60,000 bases of DNA, from positions 61,114,756-61,174,755 of the forward strand of contig CM060731.1 in NCBI GenBank assembly GCA_030704615.1, in the 5' to 3' direction. This document shows, one piece after another, positions 11,455-21,531 of this stretch. Positions within the stretch are counted from its first letter, which is position 1. Every line of letters starts with the position of its first letter. The DNA is from Takakia lepidozioides. Its lineage: Eukaryota > Streptophyta > Takakiopsida > Takakiales > Takakiaceae. The position numbers and the translations under genes are program-made. The notes under the pieces were generated by a model that did no database searches, was not told the DNA's origin, and saw nothing but the letters and a program-made list of their open reading frames with translations.

Positions 11455-12114
11455 TCATGATGCCCCAAGGAGGCGTGCCACTGAAGCAAGTATGCGACCA
11501 CTGGCAATATGAGAGCAAACCTGAAAGAGTTGGGAGAAGCCACTAGCAGAGTCCTGGGGATTGAAGCAGTCACGCAGATGTTCATACAACAAACCAAACG
11601 GGCTAGCTGCAAAGAGATGTGGACTGCGTGTAAAAGCCTTGGTGAAGATGTCACGATCTAGTTGGAGATCTTGATCCGGCTCAAAATCATCGGCAAAAAC
11701 TGGAAGAATGTGATCAGATGGGGGATGAAGGGCCACCAAAGCGGCAACAGTGTCTGAAGAAGGTGGTGCAGGAATGAAAGGTGTCAGCGCACGCACTGCA
11801 CGTGAGTACTCACCGACACGACCCAACAATAAACTGTGTCGAAGCCGTTTGTGGGTAGAGAGGGCCGGTTGTGGCAAGATATCCGGAGGGGTTTGTGCAG
11901 CAAGAGCGTGTGCACGGAGATAGTGCTCTTCTTGCAGACACTCCCAATCCCCAGATAGAAAACGGCGGAGACAGATGTGTGTTTCTCTATGACCAGCATC
12001 ACCGCCGCATGGGGGCAAGACCAAACACCACTGAGCAAAAGAGCAAAAGAAGATGCCAAGCCAGGATATCAGCAGGATCACGGGCCAGACAGTCCAAAAG
12101 CATGCGAAGAGCAT
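11455..12114 (-). pseudogene. Pre-RT region of the RLE retroelement
   Basis: The frame reads RLRHSLLLGRVGEYSRAVRA, a block with alternating SSDTVAALVALHPPSDHILP, and SPHLFAASPFGLLYEHLRDC. This matches my memory of the conserved stretch before RT in this retroelement group (regions ending in a GP(F/S)GL box). It connects to the finger domain through frameshifts near 12114. Confidence 0.65.
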
Positions 12115-12280
12115 GTTGAACCTCTTGTCTTAGCGCCAAGGGGATCTGTGTATAGAGGCGAGGCCGAGGCAGTCCCAGATGAAAAACGCCGAGGACAACT
12201 AGAGTGGAGAGCCAAACCCATGTAGAGGCAGGAGGAGGAGTGGGTGACGCATGTATAGCCCGATGGATAGAGACGAACCG

Positions 12281-12556
12281 TCAGGTGTGCTGATGGCAGG
12301 CAAGGCCTCTGATCCGAGCAAATGGTCGTCCACAAGCAGGACAAGGAATGCGGTCATCAGCTGGAGAAGCTTGATTGGATGTCAATGGCGGCACTGATGG
12401 AGTAGGTGGAATCACTGGGGGAGCTGGCAAATTGGATCTCCCAGAAGAAGAAGGGGGAAGATCATGAACTTTCTGTTGAACGCGGGGTGGAGAGCCAGGC
12501 GGGGAGGTGAATAGCATTGGGTGTCCATGCACTTCGGTGGAAGGTCTATGGAGCAC
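12281..12556 (-). pseudogene. C2H2-type zinc-finger N-terminus of the RLE retroelement
   Basis: A proline-rich stretch leads into CPACGRPFARIRGLACHQH, a C-x2-C-x12-H finger of the type found at the N-terminus of RLE elements, where it contacts target DNA. The frame then hits TGA directly after HT. Beyond this stop the same frame continues into a protein-like stretch (LALRQEVQHALRMLLDCLA), so the stop looks like a nonsense mutation of a CGA codon. Confidence 0.6.
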
Positions 12557-12990
12557 AACGACTCTGGGTTGGTTTTGAGTTCGAGTGTACTAGTCACTGG
12601 TGCTGACTGGAGTTGCGATGTTGTTGTCAGGTCGTACATGTGCTGATCATTGCAAGAGGCCTAAGGGAGGGGGAGGACTGGCCGCTCCTCAGGTTGTTTG
12701 GGGATATCAGAACTTGGGTCATGTGGAAGTGGTGTTGGTGCAGGTGATGGCGGTGTCGAGGTGGATGATGGTGTTGGGAGACGGGATCCCGACAATTGCC
12801 GTGGCGGGGATGCTGGTGGGGATGCTGTGGACGATGGGGCTGGTGTTGGAGTAGTACGGGGCCTTTGCGCAAGTGTGGGGCCCACCCCTGGACCCTGGTC
12901 ACTGACGCCTCTACTATGAGGACATTTGCAGCTGCGTGGACCTGTTGCTCGGCGGCTGCCCGATGCCGTGATTGCCATCCAACTCGCAAT

Positions 12991-13845
12991 CTTCAGAACT
13001 CAAAATCTTCACTTTCCGCTCACTGCTCACCCGCCTTCGCTTCCGCGCTTCCGTGCTCTCCTCTCTCCTCTCTTTTCCCCTACTTTCTTTGATCACTCAC
13101 TCTATCTCGCTCACTCGTTCACTCACTCTTAGCTAGTTAGACTAATTTAGTCGTTCCTCATTCTCGGTTCTCTGACTGACTCTAAATCCCACAAGGACAG
13201 TGGGACGTCACCCTCTCCCTGAATTCCAAGCATCTGCATGTGTGTATGGAGCTCCTTTAAGAAGGTTGACAGGAAGAAAACAATGTGTTGGGTACCTCCT
13301 GTTTCGCTTTCATCATCAGTTCTGGAGCCTCCTTACTAACCCACCGCACTTGTCTTTGTAGCAAAGGAGCGTTGTGGTTTGTTTCTCTTACCACGCAAGG
13401 CTGCCACAATGTCCCTTCTCTCTTGTCCTCAACCAGTTCTCTCTCTCTGTGGGTTTCCCCACTGTGGGTTCCTCTTTCCCACATCAAGTCCAACATAGAT
13501 ACGCCATCGAATCCTTCCCAAACCAAAGACTTTGCTCTCGGATCTTTGCAATCTCTGTTTCTGTTTTCTCGCAATGTGGATTGTTTGACAATGCCTCGTC
13601 GTTTAATAAAATCTGTGGGTCTAAGACCTTCAGTGGAGTTGAGAGAAGGGCCCGTGAAGGAGGAGATATAATTAGAGTGTATGCGCAGGTGCAAGGCGGC
13701 TTTGACAGTGATGGACTGGCGGTGACTGATTTGCGGAACCTACTTGAAGCCACATGAAAGCTCTACATATTTAGAACAATGCTCTTATTACCTTAAGGTT
13801 TGCTTGTGTCTTATCTATTACCAGACCAGTACACACAAGATAAGA
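12991..13845. other. Region without a recognised gene
   Basis: Left part (about 13000-13140) is CT/CA-rich. ORFs occur on both strands at 13257-13757. The plus frame ending at 13757 (GVERRAREGGDIIRVYAQ...) looks protein-like near its end but I recognise no family and see no confident splice sites. Confidence 0.25.
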
Positions 13846-13990
13846 CGGATTTTTATTTTTATTTATTTATCCCAACAGGGGACAGAGGCCCTAAGAATTT
13901 ATTGAAGGGGCAAACAGTACAAAGAGGAGGAAAAAATAACCTCCCATGGGGCCGTAAAGGCATATCACAAGGGGAGACGGATATATGTAC
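13846..13990 (-). mobile_element. 3' tail fragment of an L1-type LINE
   Basis: T-rich (TTTA)n sequence is followed by CAACAGGGGACAGAGGCC, AATTTATTGAAGGGG and GAGGAAAAAATAACCTCC. This is the same arrangement as the LINE 3' ends at 2.2 and 7.8 kb, in the same orientation, so it is a very short 5'-truncated insertion of that family. Confidence 0.6.
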
Positions 13991-14169
13991 CACTTGTATC
14001 ATCCAAACATCTACTCATATATTTATACCAGATCAAAAAAAATTCTCACTTCCTATCATTTATACCTGTCCATAAAATTGTGAAATTAATGTACTACCAG
14101 GACCTGCCATGTCTCAAATTTAGCCCATATTTCTACTTCAATACTAGTTCCATTATCGTATGTCAAAAT

Positions 14170-14275
14170 CTCGATATTGGTACAACACTAGACTGAACCC
14201 ACAACCACTTTTGAGGTGGTATGTGCCCATTAGCAATTGGCTACAACTTGATTGTCATAGCGGGACACATTTAGA
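14170..14275 (-). repeat. tRNA-derived SINE-like repeat, copy 1
   Basis: On the minus strand an A-box-like TAGCCAATTGCTAATGGGC is followed about 35 bases later by a B-box-like GGGTTCAGTCT. The same layout, with near-identical linker words (GCACATACCACCTC against GCACATATCACCTC), occurs at 46015-46110. Two dispersed copies with tRNA-type internal promoter boxes and no tRNA fold suggest a SINE. Copy 1 has a weaker B box. Confidence 0.55.
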
Positions 14276-14279
14276 GGTC

Positions 14280-14915
14280 ATCGTTGGAGATGATTTTAAC
14301 AGGTACCTTGAGCCTTCCTTCATTTTTTTTAATTTTAATTTTATTAACTTTTGGACTCTAGGTGTTATAGAAAACAGCCTAACCATCATGTTTGTATTAA
14401 TCATAACATTTGTTTTTAAAAAGAAAAACACCTATGGGAGCAATGGCAGCTCCAGTGACAAATCAAGTTCCTTAATTCTAGCGACGACTGAAGGTCGGAG
14501 ACTACTGTCCCTGGACAATCGTTTAGGCGATAATTAATTCAAAATGAAAGTGCCTAATCAATTCTGTGAATTTTTCAGATTTTGGCCCGATTGTTGGTAA
14601 ATCATGGGACCAAAGTGCCTAATGCCCAAAAAAAAACTTGCAAGCCTCTTCTCATGTTGTTTGTAATAAGATCAACATTTCTTTGAACAAAAATCAATAC
14701 AAATATATTTACCACAACTCAAGAGTACGTTTCACCATGCACCAGCATACCAATTTGAAAACGAGTATACCCAATGACCAGAAAATAAATGATTTCTCTT
14801 CTAAGTTCCCAAGTGCCTAATTCTGAAAAATTATAGGATGAAGATGCCTAATTTGAGAAATTGTTTTCAAAACATGCCTAATTTTCTGATTGATTGATTC
14901 TAGCAACTGCGGAAG
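14280..14915. other. AT-rich region with scattered TGCCTAA words
   Basis: No gene seen. The heptamer TGCCTAA occurs at 14551, 14616, 14814, 14845 and 14875, and again at 18039 next to a related repeat. This suggests subterminal motifs of a decayed transposon, but no inverted ends were identified. Confidence 0.3.
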
Positions 14916-15055
14916 CTAGCTTAGTGTAGAGCAGGTATAAGGTGCCATAGTGCCACATCATCGTCGCGACGTGTCCACGTGTCGTAGCCACCTGTCATCG
15001 CCACGTCATCGCCGTCAAAGTTTTTGGATACTGCCCGAAATGCCCAAAGACAATG
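14916..15055 (+). repeat. Dispersed repeat with CACGTCATCG words, copy 1
   Basis: The stretch AGCTTAGTGTAGAGCAGGTA, then GGTGCCATAGTGCCACATCA, then CACGTCATCGCCGTC and TTTTTGGATACTGCCCG lines up word for word with 18057-18155. It is an interspersed repeat of unknown class. The second copy sits directly upstream of the PPR pseudogene. Confidence 0.55.
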
Positions 15056-16640
15056 GAATGTCTTTGGGAAGGGATGATGTCCCTGCATCCTTGAGCGCGG
15101 TTGCAGATGGAGACTTTGCAGATTATGAGTACACCACAGAAGCTGTCGCAGCTGGAATTTGCACGATGGTGGAACAACCGCAATCGCATGGTGTGGGTTT
15201 TCCTTAATGTACGATGTGAAAAAGTTTGTCCATCCTGCAAATGCGGGCTCTTGGCTCCTGTTAGTACCACGATTACCGTGGTGGTTCTCACAGACCAGTC
15301 TGGCATTACCTGACTACAGACACAAGCAGTACACACAAGAGGTCCTTCTGGGTTGATGGTCGGTCAAATCCTCCATGGGTCATGACACAAGGTCAAGGAC
15401 AATGTGGTGAGGATCGATTTTGATAAGAGGGAAAAACATAGTGAAAATGTATCGAAGAAGGTGCCTTCATTAGCTTAGATAAAGCTTCTCCTCTTTGCAA
15501 GAGCAGAGTTCGGTTAATAGACCCGTAGACACTTTGAAAAAAGGAGTAAGCTTTGCCATTTACCTATGTCACCCTCTTTCAAGGCAGATTAATAGTTCCA
15601 GATTTCTGTCCGTTCTTCTTTCTTTCCCGGGATCACAGGGAAGACTATATCTTTTGAGGATATTACTGGGTACCCTCCTGTAGACAGAGTTGTGAAGCCT
15701 TCTCAAGCGATACATGGTAACATAAATCAAAACTATCATTCGGAAGTTAAACTGGTGCCTCAACTGTGGTATATATGACACTATTAGGTTGTGTCCGCAA
15801 GTACGAAGGTGTCAGGCTTTATAGAATTAGTCATGCCATTTACATAAACCCTGAGCTTATCTGCAGGAAACCAGCCCTCTTGACACAAATTGCCGAACCG
15901 TATGGAAATTTTTGGTCATAATTGGTCATAAGTTTTCTACCTCTTTTATCAGCTTATATTCTCAACTATCACACCCCTTGATCAATCTTTGGCACAAGTT
16001 TGTCAAGCTTTTGTAGATCTTCAATCAGCGTTCCACCTTCCTTGTTCGCATTTCCAGCTTAATCATAAACACCAGTCATGTATTCACACCAAACATACCT
16101 CTCCTCTACCTTAAAGAACTGTGAACTACCCGGTGCTTGTACAGAAATCTCCTCGCTGATAGTCACTTCAGATTCTCTCTCCAGATCTACGAAAATAACT
16201 TTGAGAGAGCAACGATATGACCTGTGCAATGCTAGACTCTGCTTGATCTAATCATGGTTAATAAGGCTAACCAGCCTAGTCCCCTAGTCAGCTGTTGGAA
16301 GCTCATGAGCAAATAAGAGAATTTCTTTCAGAGAAATCATAGAACAAACTACCTTAAACTTTGAAGACAATATCAACATCAATAATATTGTTTACCAAGA
16401 CAATATTTTTATTTAGACAACTATTTTTTGTCAAGAATGTATCTTCGATATGGTTTTATCAATTATATCGAAATGCTAATGTCCACTGTAAAATAAAATA
16501 AAATTGGGCATGTGTATAGCTTACAATAATGTGGAAAAACAAATGTTAATGTGGAGATATTGATAAAATATGCTTTAAATAAAGATAATAAATGTTGAAC
16601 AGTGGAACAAATATGCATTAAGTAAAAGACAATAAAACAT
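15056..16640. other. Region without a recognised gene
   Basis: A plus-strand open frame at 14950-15207 (SLGRDDVPASLSAVADGDFA) looks moderately protein-like but has no recognised family or clear exon edges. The remainder, especially 16300-16640, is AT-rich with nothing identifiable. Confidence 0.3.
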
Positions 16641-17905
16641 TTTTCATGAAACCGTTCTTTGATTCAGCGACCTAACCCCTGGAGGTTATCAAGAAGGTTA
16701 TATGGATATATAACCGCGGTTCTCAAAAAAACAAAGAACCGGCAAAGCCTCATATCCGCCGCTTATGTAGTTTTGAAATAACCAGCTGGCACAGGTCTTA
16801 GAATCTAGCAACTGAAAGCAGAAAACACTAACATATAATATCTTGTATATAACTGATGGCCAGACAAGAAATTCGACAGCACAGGCGATGGGAGGGACAG
16901 GATCTACTACGGGAGGACTACAAGGTTGCAACTGCACACAACTATGGGATGGTGGAAAGGGTTGTCAAGAAGCTTGGAAATATTCCAGAGGTGGACCTTC
17001 CACTTTGAACTTTCTGCTTAACTTACCTTCTGCTGTTAGTGGGTTGGGACTACAGCTGATCTTGAATTTAAACTCAGCTCCGGCTTGCAACTGTCAGTGA
17101 GTGCGCATTAAATCAGTGTTTTCGGTGAAGCTGGACCAGACCTAACCTCAAAGTGGGTACTCCATGGCCTTTGCAACTGGCAGACTGAGATTCTATTACA
17201 TACATTCACATTGTGCTATGCCCCATCAATACTCACATTCATTGCTCAACTATGTTTGTCCTTTTTATCTGTTATGCATACATCCTCAGGTGTATTGAAG
17301 TAGAGTAAAACTGCATATTTATACAAGTCTGTCCTTAACTCTCAGAAACATGCAGCCATTCACACAATACAGTCACCTGCATCATGAGTTGTGTCTTAAA
17401 AATGTTCCAATTTACAGGTTCTCCAGCTGAGTGACTTGGTGGATGGTGACCCATGCACCAATGAGCGCAATGTCATCATTTATGTTGCGTACATCTGCTC
17501 AGAGCTGTTTGGCAGCTCACAGGTAAATATTTAACCCCTTACCCTTTCCTTCTCTCTCTCCCCTTCGGTATGGTTACAAATAGGAGATAGTTCATTAGAT
17601 GTAGCTTGCTTAATAGCACTCATATGTGGGACTAGTTTGGACTGGGGAAAGATGAAGAGACAGGAGAATTTTTTGTGAGAAGAAATGCCAATGGAAACCA
17701 AGAGGGGGCCTCGGCGACACAGTACACAACTGAAAACCGTCAAAGATCTGCCAAAGACCCGCCGATTATTTGATGAAAACCGCCGGTTCTTTGAGGTTCT
17801 TACAATTAACCGGAACCGATGGTTCTTTCCATAAAAAAGATTTGAAAAAACCGGAACCGGAGGTTATAAAAGAAATCAAATAACCGCCTAACAGTGGTCT
17901 AATGA
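16640..17905. repeat. Region bounded by GAACCGG-type inverted words (possible hAT-like element)
   Basis: The words CCGGTTC/GAACCGG and AACCGCGGTT cluster at 16640-16765 and again at 17760-17900, for example AACCGCCGGTTCTTTG and AAAAACCGGAACCGGAGG. The right end (minus strand) begins CACTGTTAGGCGGTTATTTG, similar to hAT terminal ends. A matching left terminus and an 8-bp target duplication were not established, so element status is tentative. The two calponin-homology exons lie between the clusters. Confidence 0.3.
16880..17522 (+). CDS. Calponin-homology domain protein, two exons (partial)
   Basis: Two phase-0 exons, 16880-16990 and 17418-17522, join at an NIPE/VLQL junction (donor GAG/GTGGAC, acceptor TTTACAG). 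The joined protein contains YKVATAHNYGMVERVVKKLG, then LSDLVDGDPCTNERNVIIYV and AYICSEL. This follows the C-terminal half of a calponin-homology domain, in which a LG-IP-L segment is followed by D-E-R-S-V-I-x-Y-V. Such domains bind actin or microtubules. The first half of the domain and the rest of the protein are not seen, so this is a gene fragment or a gene with distant exons. Both exons lie between clusters of GAACCGG motifs, so capture by a transposon is possible. Confidence 0.55.
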
Positions 17906-18056
17906 ATATGAAATGAAATAAATGTTCATCTTCTTGTAAAACTTGAATATACCCCATTTATTTGGACGTTGTTCTCAGAAGTCGTCGCTAGTAGTGCGGA
18001 GCAACGCGAAGCCCTAGTTTTATTATTAGGCGCAAAAATGCCTAAACAGGGACGGT

Positions 18057-18160
18057 AGTTTAGCGTAGAACGGGAATAGGGTGCCATAATGCCACGTCAT
18101 TGTCGCCACGTCATTGTCTTCATGTTTTTTGGAGCGTGCCCGGATTGCCCGAAAAAAACC
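18057..18160 (+). repeat. Dispersed repeat with CACGTCATTG words, copy 2
   Basis: AGTTTAGCGTAGAACGGGAA, GGTGCCATAATGCCACGTCA and the following CACGTCATTGTC and GCCCGGATTGCCCG match the copy at 14916-15055. It ends about 50 bases before the start of the PPR pseudogene. Confidence 0.55.
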
Positions 18161-18207
18161 AAAAATAACTTCTTGAGCTTCTGAAGCTCAAAACTCAGCG
18201 ATGTTTC

Positions 18208-18997
18208 ATGGACAGAGCAGGGGTAAGGAGCACCTCCACCATCACTACTACTGCCTTTGAAACAAGACCAAGAGAGCTAGGAACTCTTCCAGTGCCTGTG
18301 AGGATGTGAGGGCACTCTATAAGGAAGGACGACTGAAGAGGCGGTGCGCGTTGTGAACCAAGGAGGCGATTGGGCACACCAAGGGCTCACCCCAAACAAG
18401 GTGACATTCGTCTGCGTTCTTCGTGCGTGTGGGAGCCTCCAAGCTCTTGAAAAGGGCACAGAGGTACATGCTGACATCATCAAAGCTGGAATTGGGTCAG
18501 ATATCATTCTGGAGACAGCCCTTACTGTCATGTATGTTAAATGTAGAAGCGTTAAGGAAGCGCGGAAATTGTTTGACAATATGACTCAACAAGATGTGGT
18601 CTCTTGGAACGCCATGATCACGGGATATGCTCAGCATGGGTATGGTAGGGAGGCTCTGGAGATCTATGAGCAAATGATACTGGAAGGGGTGATACCCGAC
18701 AGGGTCACGTTTACGTGTGTGCTCAATGCGTGTGGTAGGCTAGGGGCCCTGGAAAAGGGCGAAGAGGCCCATGCTCACATCATCAAAACTGGATTTTTGC
18801 AAGACATCTTTCTGGAGACTGCCCTTGTCGAAATGTATGTCAAATGTGGGAGCATGAAGGATGCACTGAAAGTATTTGACAAAATGGCTGAACGGGATGT
18901 GCAATTTTGTGTATTCACATCCCAGTTCCAACTGGAGGAAATTTCAACAAGATATGCAGGGAGCACAAGGATCTCTTCACTGCCCCATGTCTTTTGA
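18208..18997 (+). pseudogene. Truncated PPR pseudogene, tandem relative of the DYW gene
   Basis: Starting at an ATG (MDRAGVRSTSTITTTAFETR) the sequence parallels the N-terminal region of the downstream PPR gene (NTTTLTTAFEE; DLRAPCKAGKVREALHILNQ). A one-base deletion near 18335 (CTGAAGAGGCGG where CTGAAGGAGGCGG would keep frame) breaks the frame just before VVNQGG. An open frame then runs 18344-18997 with PPR motifs such as DVVSWNAMITGYAQHGYGRE and MYVKCGSMKDALKVFDKMAE. After ERDV the similarity stops abruptly and unrelated residues lead to a stop. The E and DYW domains are absent. It is a dead, 3'-truncated duplicate of the neighbour. Confidence 0.75.
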
Positions 18998-19110
18998 AAT
19001 CTCAGAAGAACTAATTGGTGTGTCCCTTTTGTGATGTACTCTAGTTCAGAGAGAATGTACTGACAAAAATTGTTTTCATAGCCTCTTCCCTTCCATTCAG
19101 GATATTTGGT

Positions 19111-21531
19111 ATGTTCATGTTGGCTGTTTGCAATGTAAATTATCATGGGTTGTCATCGGCAGCTGCTGGCAGCCATGGAGGATCTGTGGATTGGGAAGTT
19201 AAAGGGATGTGGTTGCATATCCAGTGTAGAGGACCAAGTTTCAAGCACAGGAGTACCAACAAGGCAAGGTTGCTTGATAGCTACTATACACCTGCCTGGG
19301 TAGATGGTCCACTGGAAGCAGCAGCAGCACAGTTGTGTGAATCAAACACCACCACCCTGACAACTGCTTTTGAAGAAGTACAAAGACAGGGAATCCCCAA
19401 GATCTTTTCTGGCACTGGTGGGGATCTGAGGGCACCATGTAAGGCAGGAAAAGTTAGAGAGGCACTGCACATTTTGAACCAGGGAGGCATTTTGGCAGAC
19501 TCAGATAGTTATGTCAGCCTGTTGCAGGAGTGCATGAAGATGAAACGCCTAGCAGAGGGCAAGCTGGTGCACGCACACATTATCCAAAGTGGATGCAAGC
19601 CAGGCATTTTTCTGCACAACACCCTTGTGAACATGTATGCCAAGTGTGGGAGCGTTGTGGATGCACGGCTAGTATTTGACGCAATGCCTGAACGAACTGT
19701 GGTTACGTGGAATATAATGATGGCAGGATATAGCAACCATGGATATTGTAGGGAGGCATTGGAGATATATGAGCAAATGATATGGGAAGGGGTGAGCCCT
19801 GACAGGGTCACATTCATTTGTGCTCTCAAGGCATGTATCTGCCTAGAAGCCCTGGAAAAGGGCAAAGAGGTCCATGCTGATATCATCGAGGCTGGAATTG
19901 TGCCAGATATCATTTTGGACACTGCCCTAGCTGCCATGTATGCCAAATGTGGAAGCATGAAGGCTGCACGGCGAGTGTTCGATAGTATGGCTGAACGAAA
20001 TGTTGTCTCATGGAGTGCAATGATCAGTGGATATGCTCAGTGTGGATGTGGGAGGGAGGCTTTGGAGACCTATGAGCAAATGATACGGGAAGGGGTGATG
20101 CCAAACCAGGTGACATTTGTTGGTGTCCTCAAAGCCTGTGGCAGCCTGGCAGCCCTGGAGAAAGGCCAAGAGATCCATGCGAACATCATCAAAGCTGGAA
20201 TTGTGCCAAACATCATTTTGGGCACTGCCCTTGTCGATATGTATGCCAAGTGTGGGGATATACAGAATGCACGTCCAGTGTTTGACAATATGGCTGACCG
20301 AAATGTGGTCTCATGGAGTGCCATGATCGCAGGATATGCCCAGCATGGGTACAGTAGGGAGGCTGTGGAGACCTACGAGCAAATGATACGGAAAGGAGTG
20401 ATGCCTGACAGAGTAACATTCGTTAGCGTTCTCAAGGCGTGTGCCAACCTGGCAGCCCTGGAGAAGGGCCAAGAGGTACATGCTGACATCATGATAGCCA
20501 AAATTGAACCCAATATCTTTCTGGACACTTCCCTCGTCGTTATGTATGCCAAATGCGGGAGCATGAAGGATGCTAATGAAGTGTTTGAGAATATGGCTGA
20601 ACGAGATGTGGTCTCATGGAATGCAATCCTCGCTGGATATGCTCAGCACGGTTTTGGCAAGGAGGCCCTGCAACTATTTGAACAAGCACTGCAGGAAAAC
20701 TTGAAGCCAGACGGTATCACCTTTATATGTCTTCTCTCTGCATGTAGTCATGTGGGTCTAGTAGATGAAGGCTGTCACTACTTTGATTCCATGAGTCGAA
20801 ATCATGGCCTCACTCCTTCAGTGGAGCATTTTGGTTGCATGGTAGACCTTCTTGGCCGCGCAGGGCAATTGGATGAGGCAGAGGATTTCATGACCAATAT
20901 GCCGCTTGAACCAGGTGTACCTGTGTGGGGGGCCTTGCTTGGTGCCTGCAGAATTCACGGCAATGTGGAGGTGGCAGAACGTGCAGCGAAATGCATTCTC
21001 AAGTGCAATCCGCAGCATGCTGGCACATATGTGCTACTGTCAAACATATATGCTGCGGCTGGCAGATGGGTTGAAACTGCAAAAGTGAGAGAAATGATGA
21101 TGGTAAGAGGCGCTCTGCAGCAGCCAGGTTGTTCATGCATTGAGGTCAACCACTGGGTGCACAGGTTTGTTGTAGATGACAAATCACATCCACAAATTCA
21201 GGAAATCCACGCGGAGTTGAAGAGATTGTCTGGGCAGATGCAGGAGTCTGGGTATCTGCCTGACACACGCTTTGTATTGCATGATGTGGAGGAGGAGCAA
21301 AAGGAATCTTCCCTTTGCCACCACAGCGAGAAGCTGGCCATTGCATTTGGGCTCATCAGCACGTCCCCTGGGACGTTGCTCCGTGTCATCAAGAATCTTC
21401 GGATGTGTGGTGACTGCCACACAGCCACCAAGTTCATCTCAAAAATTGTTGCACGAGCAATTGTTGTAAGGGATGCCAACCGCTTTCACCACTTTAAAGA
21501 TGGGGGTTGTTCTTGTGGGGATTACTGGTGA
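19111..21531 (+). CDS. PLS-class DYW pentatricopeptide repeat protein
   Basis: This single-exon ORF encodes 806 residues. Such proteins bind organelle transcripts in a sequence-specific way, and the DYW domain is the C-to-U editing deaminase. Four PPR triplets repeat with an exact 101-residue period (VV-W-x2-M/L cores at about 197, 298, 399 and 500, e.g. VVSWSAMISGYAQCGCGREA). The E region (about 535-670) has HFGCMVDLLGRAGQLDEAED. A PG box (about 673-725) and the DYW domain follow, with HSE (738-740), CGDC (766-769) and the terminal CSCGDYW. All deaminase zinc ligands are present. The first ~100 residues are poorly repeat-like, so the native start could be a later ATG or an upstream exon. Mitochondrial or plastid targeting is inferred. 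Confidence 0.9.
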   Translation: MFMLAVCNVNYHGLSSAAAGSHGGSVDWEVKGMWLHIQCRGPSFKHRSTNKARLLDSYYTPAWVDGPLEAAAAQLCESNTTTLTTAFEEVQRQGIPKIFSGTGGDLRAPCKAGKVREALHILNQGGILADSDSYVSLLQECMKMKRLAEGKLVHAHIIQSGCKPGIFLHNTLVNMYAKCGSVVDARLVFDAMPERTVVTWNIMMAGYSNHGYCREALEIYEQMIWEGVSPDRVTFICALKACICLEALEKGKEVHADIIEAGIVPDIILDTALAAMYAKCGSMKAARRVFDSMAERNVVSWSAMISGYAQCGCGREALETYEQMIREGVMPNQVTFVGVLKACGSLAALEKGQEIHANIIKAGIVPNIILGTALVDMYAKCGDIQNARPVFDNMADRNVVSWSAMIAGYAQHGYSREAVETYEQMIRKGVMPDRVTFVSVLKACANLAALEKGQEVHADIMIAKIEPNIFLDTSLVVMYAKCGSMKDANEVFENMAERDVVSWNAILAGYAQHGFGKEALQLFEQALQENLKPDGITFICLLSACSHVGLVDEGCHYFDSMSRNHGLTPSVEHFGCMVDLLGRAGQLDEAEDFMTNMPLEPGVPVWGALLGACRIHGNVEVAERAAKCILKCNPQHAGTYVLLSNIYAAAGRWVETAKVREMMMVRGALQQPGCSCIEVNHWVHRFVVDDKSHPQIQEIHAELKRLSGQMQESGYLPDTRFVLHDVEEEQKESSLCHHSEKLAIAFGLISTSPGTLLRVIKNLRMCGDCHTATKFISKIVARAIVVRDANRFHHFKDGGCSCGDYW

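Larger units (their letters stand above)
9300..12990 (-). mobile_element. Non-LTR retrotransposon with C2H2 finger, RT and restriction-like endonuclease
   Basis: Read on the minus strand the order is a proline-rich N-terminus (12978-12661), a C2H2-type finger (about 12345-12285), a conserved pre-RT region (12114-11455), RT (11451-10874), a thumb/linker (10871-9930), and a C-terminal restriction-like endonuclease (10046-9324). This layout is that of the early-branching non-LTR group using an RLE rather than an APE endonuclease (R2/CRE/Utopia-type). Many frameshifts and at least one stop show it is dead. Both ends are approximate and no poly(A) tail was identified. Confidence 0.75.

Noticed and set aside
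13257-13757. Overlapping ORFs over 120 codons on both strands
   Set aside because: No recognised domain, no splice signals that join them to neighbours; only the plus-strand end looks mildly protein-like.
19241-21479. Long minus-strand ORFs within the PPR gene
   Set aside because: They are antisense shadows of the repeated PPR codons.
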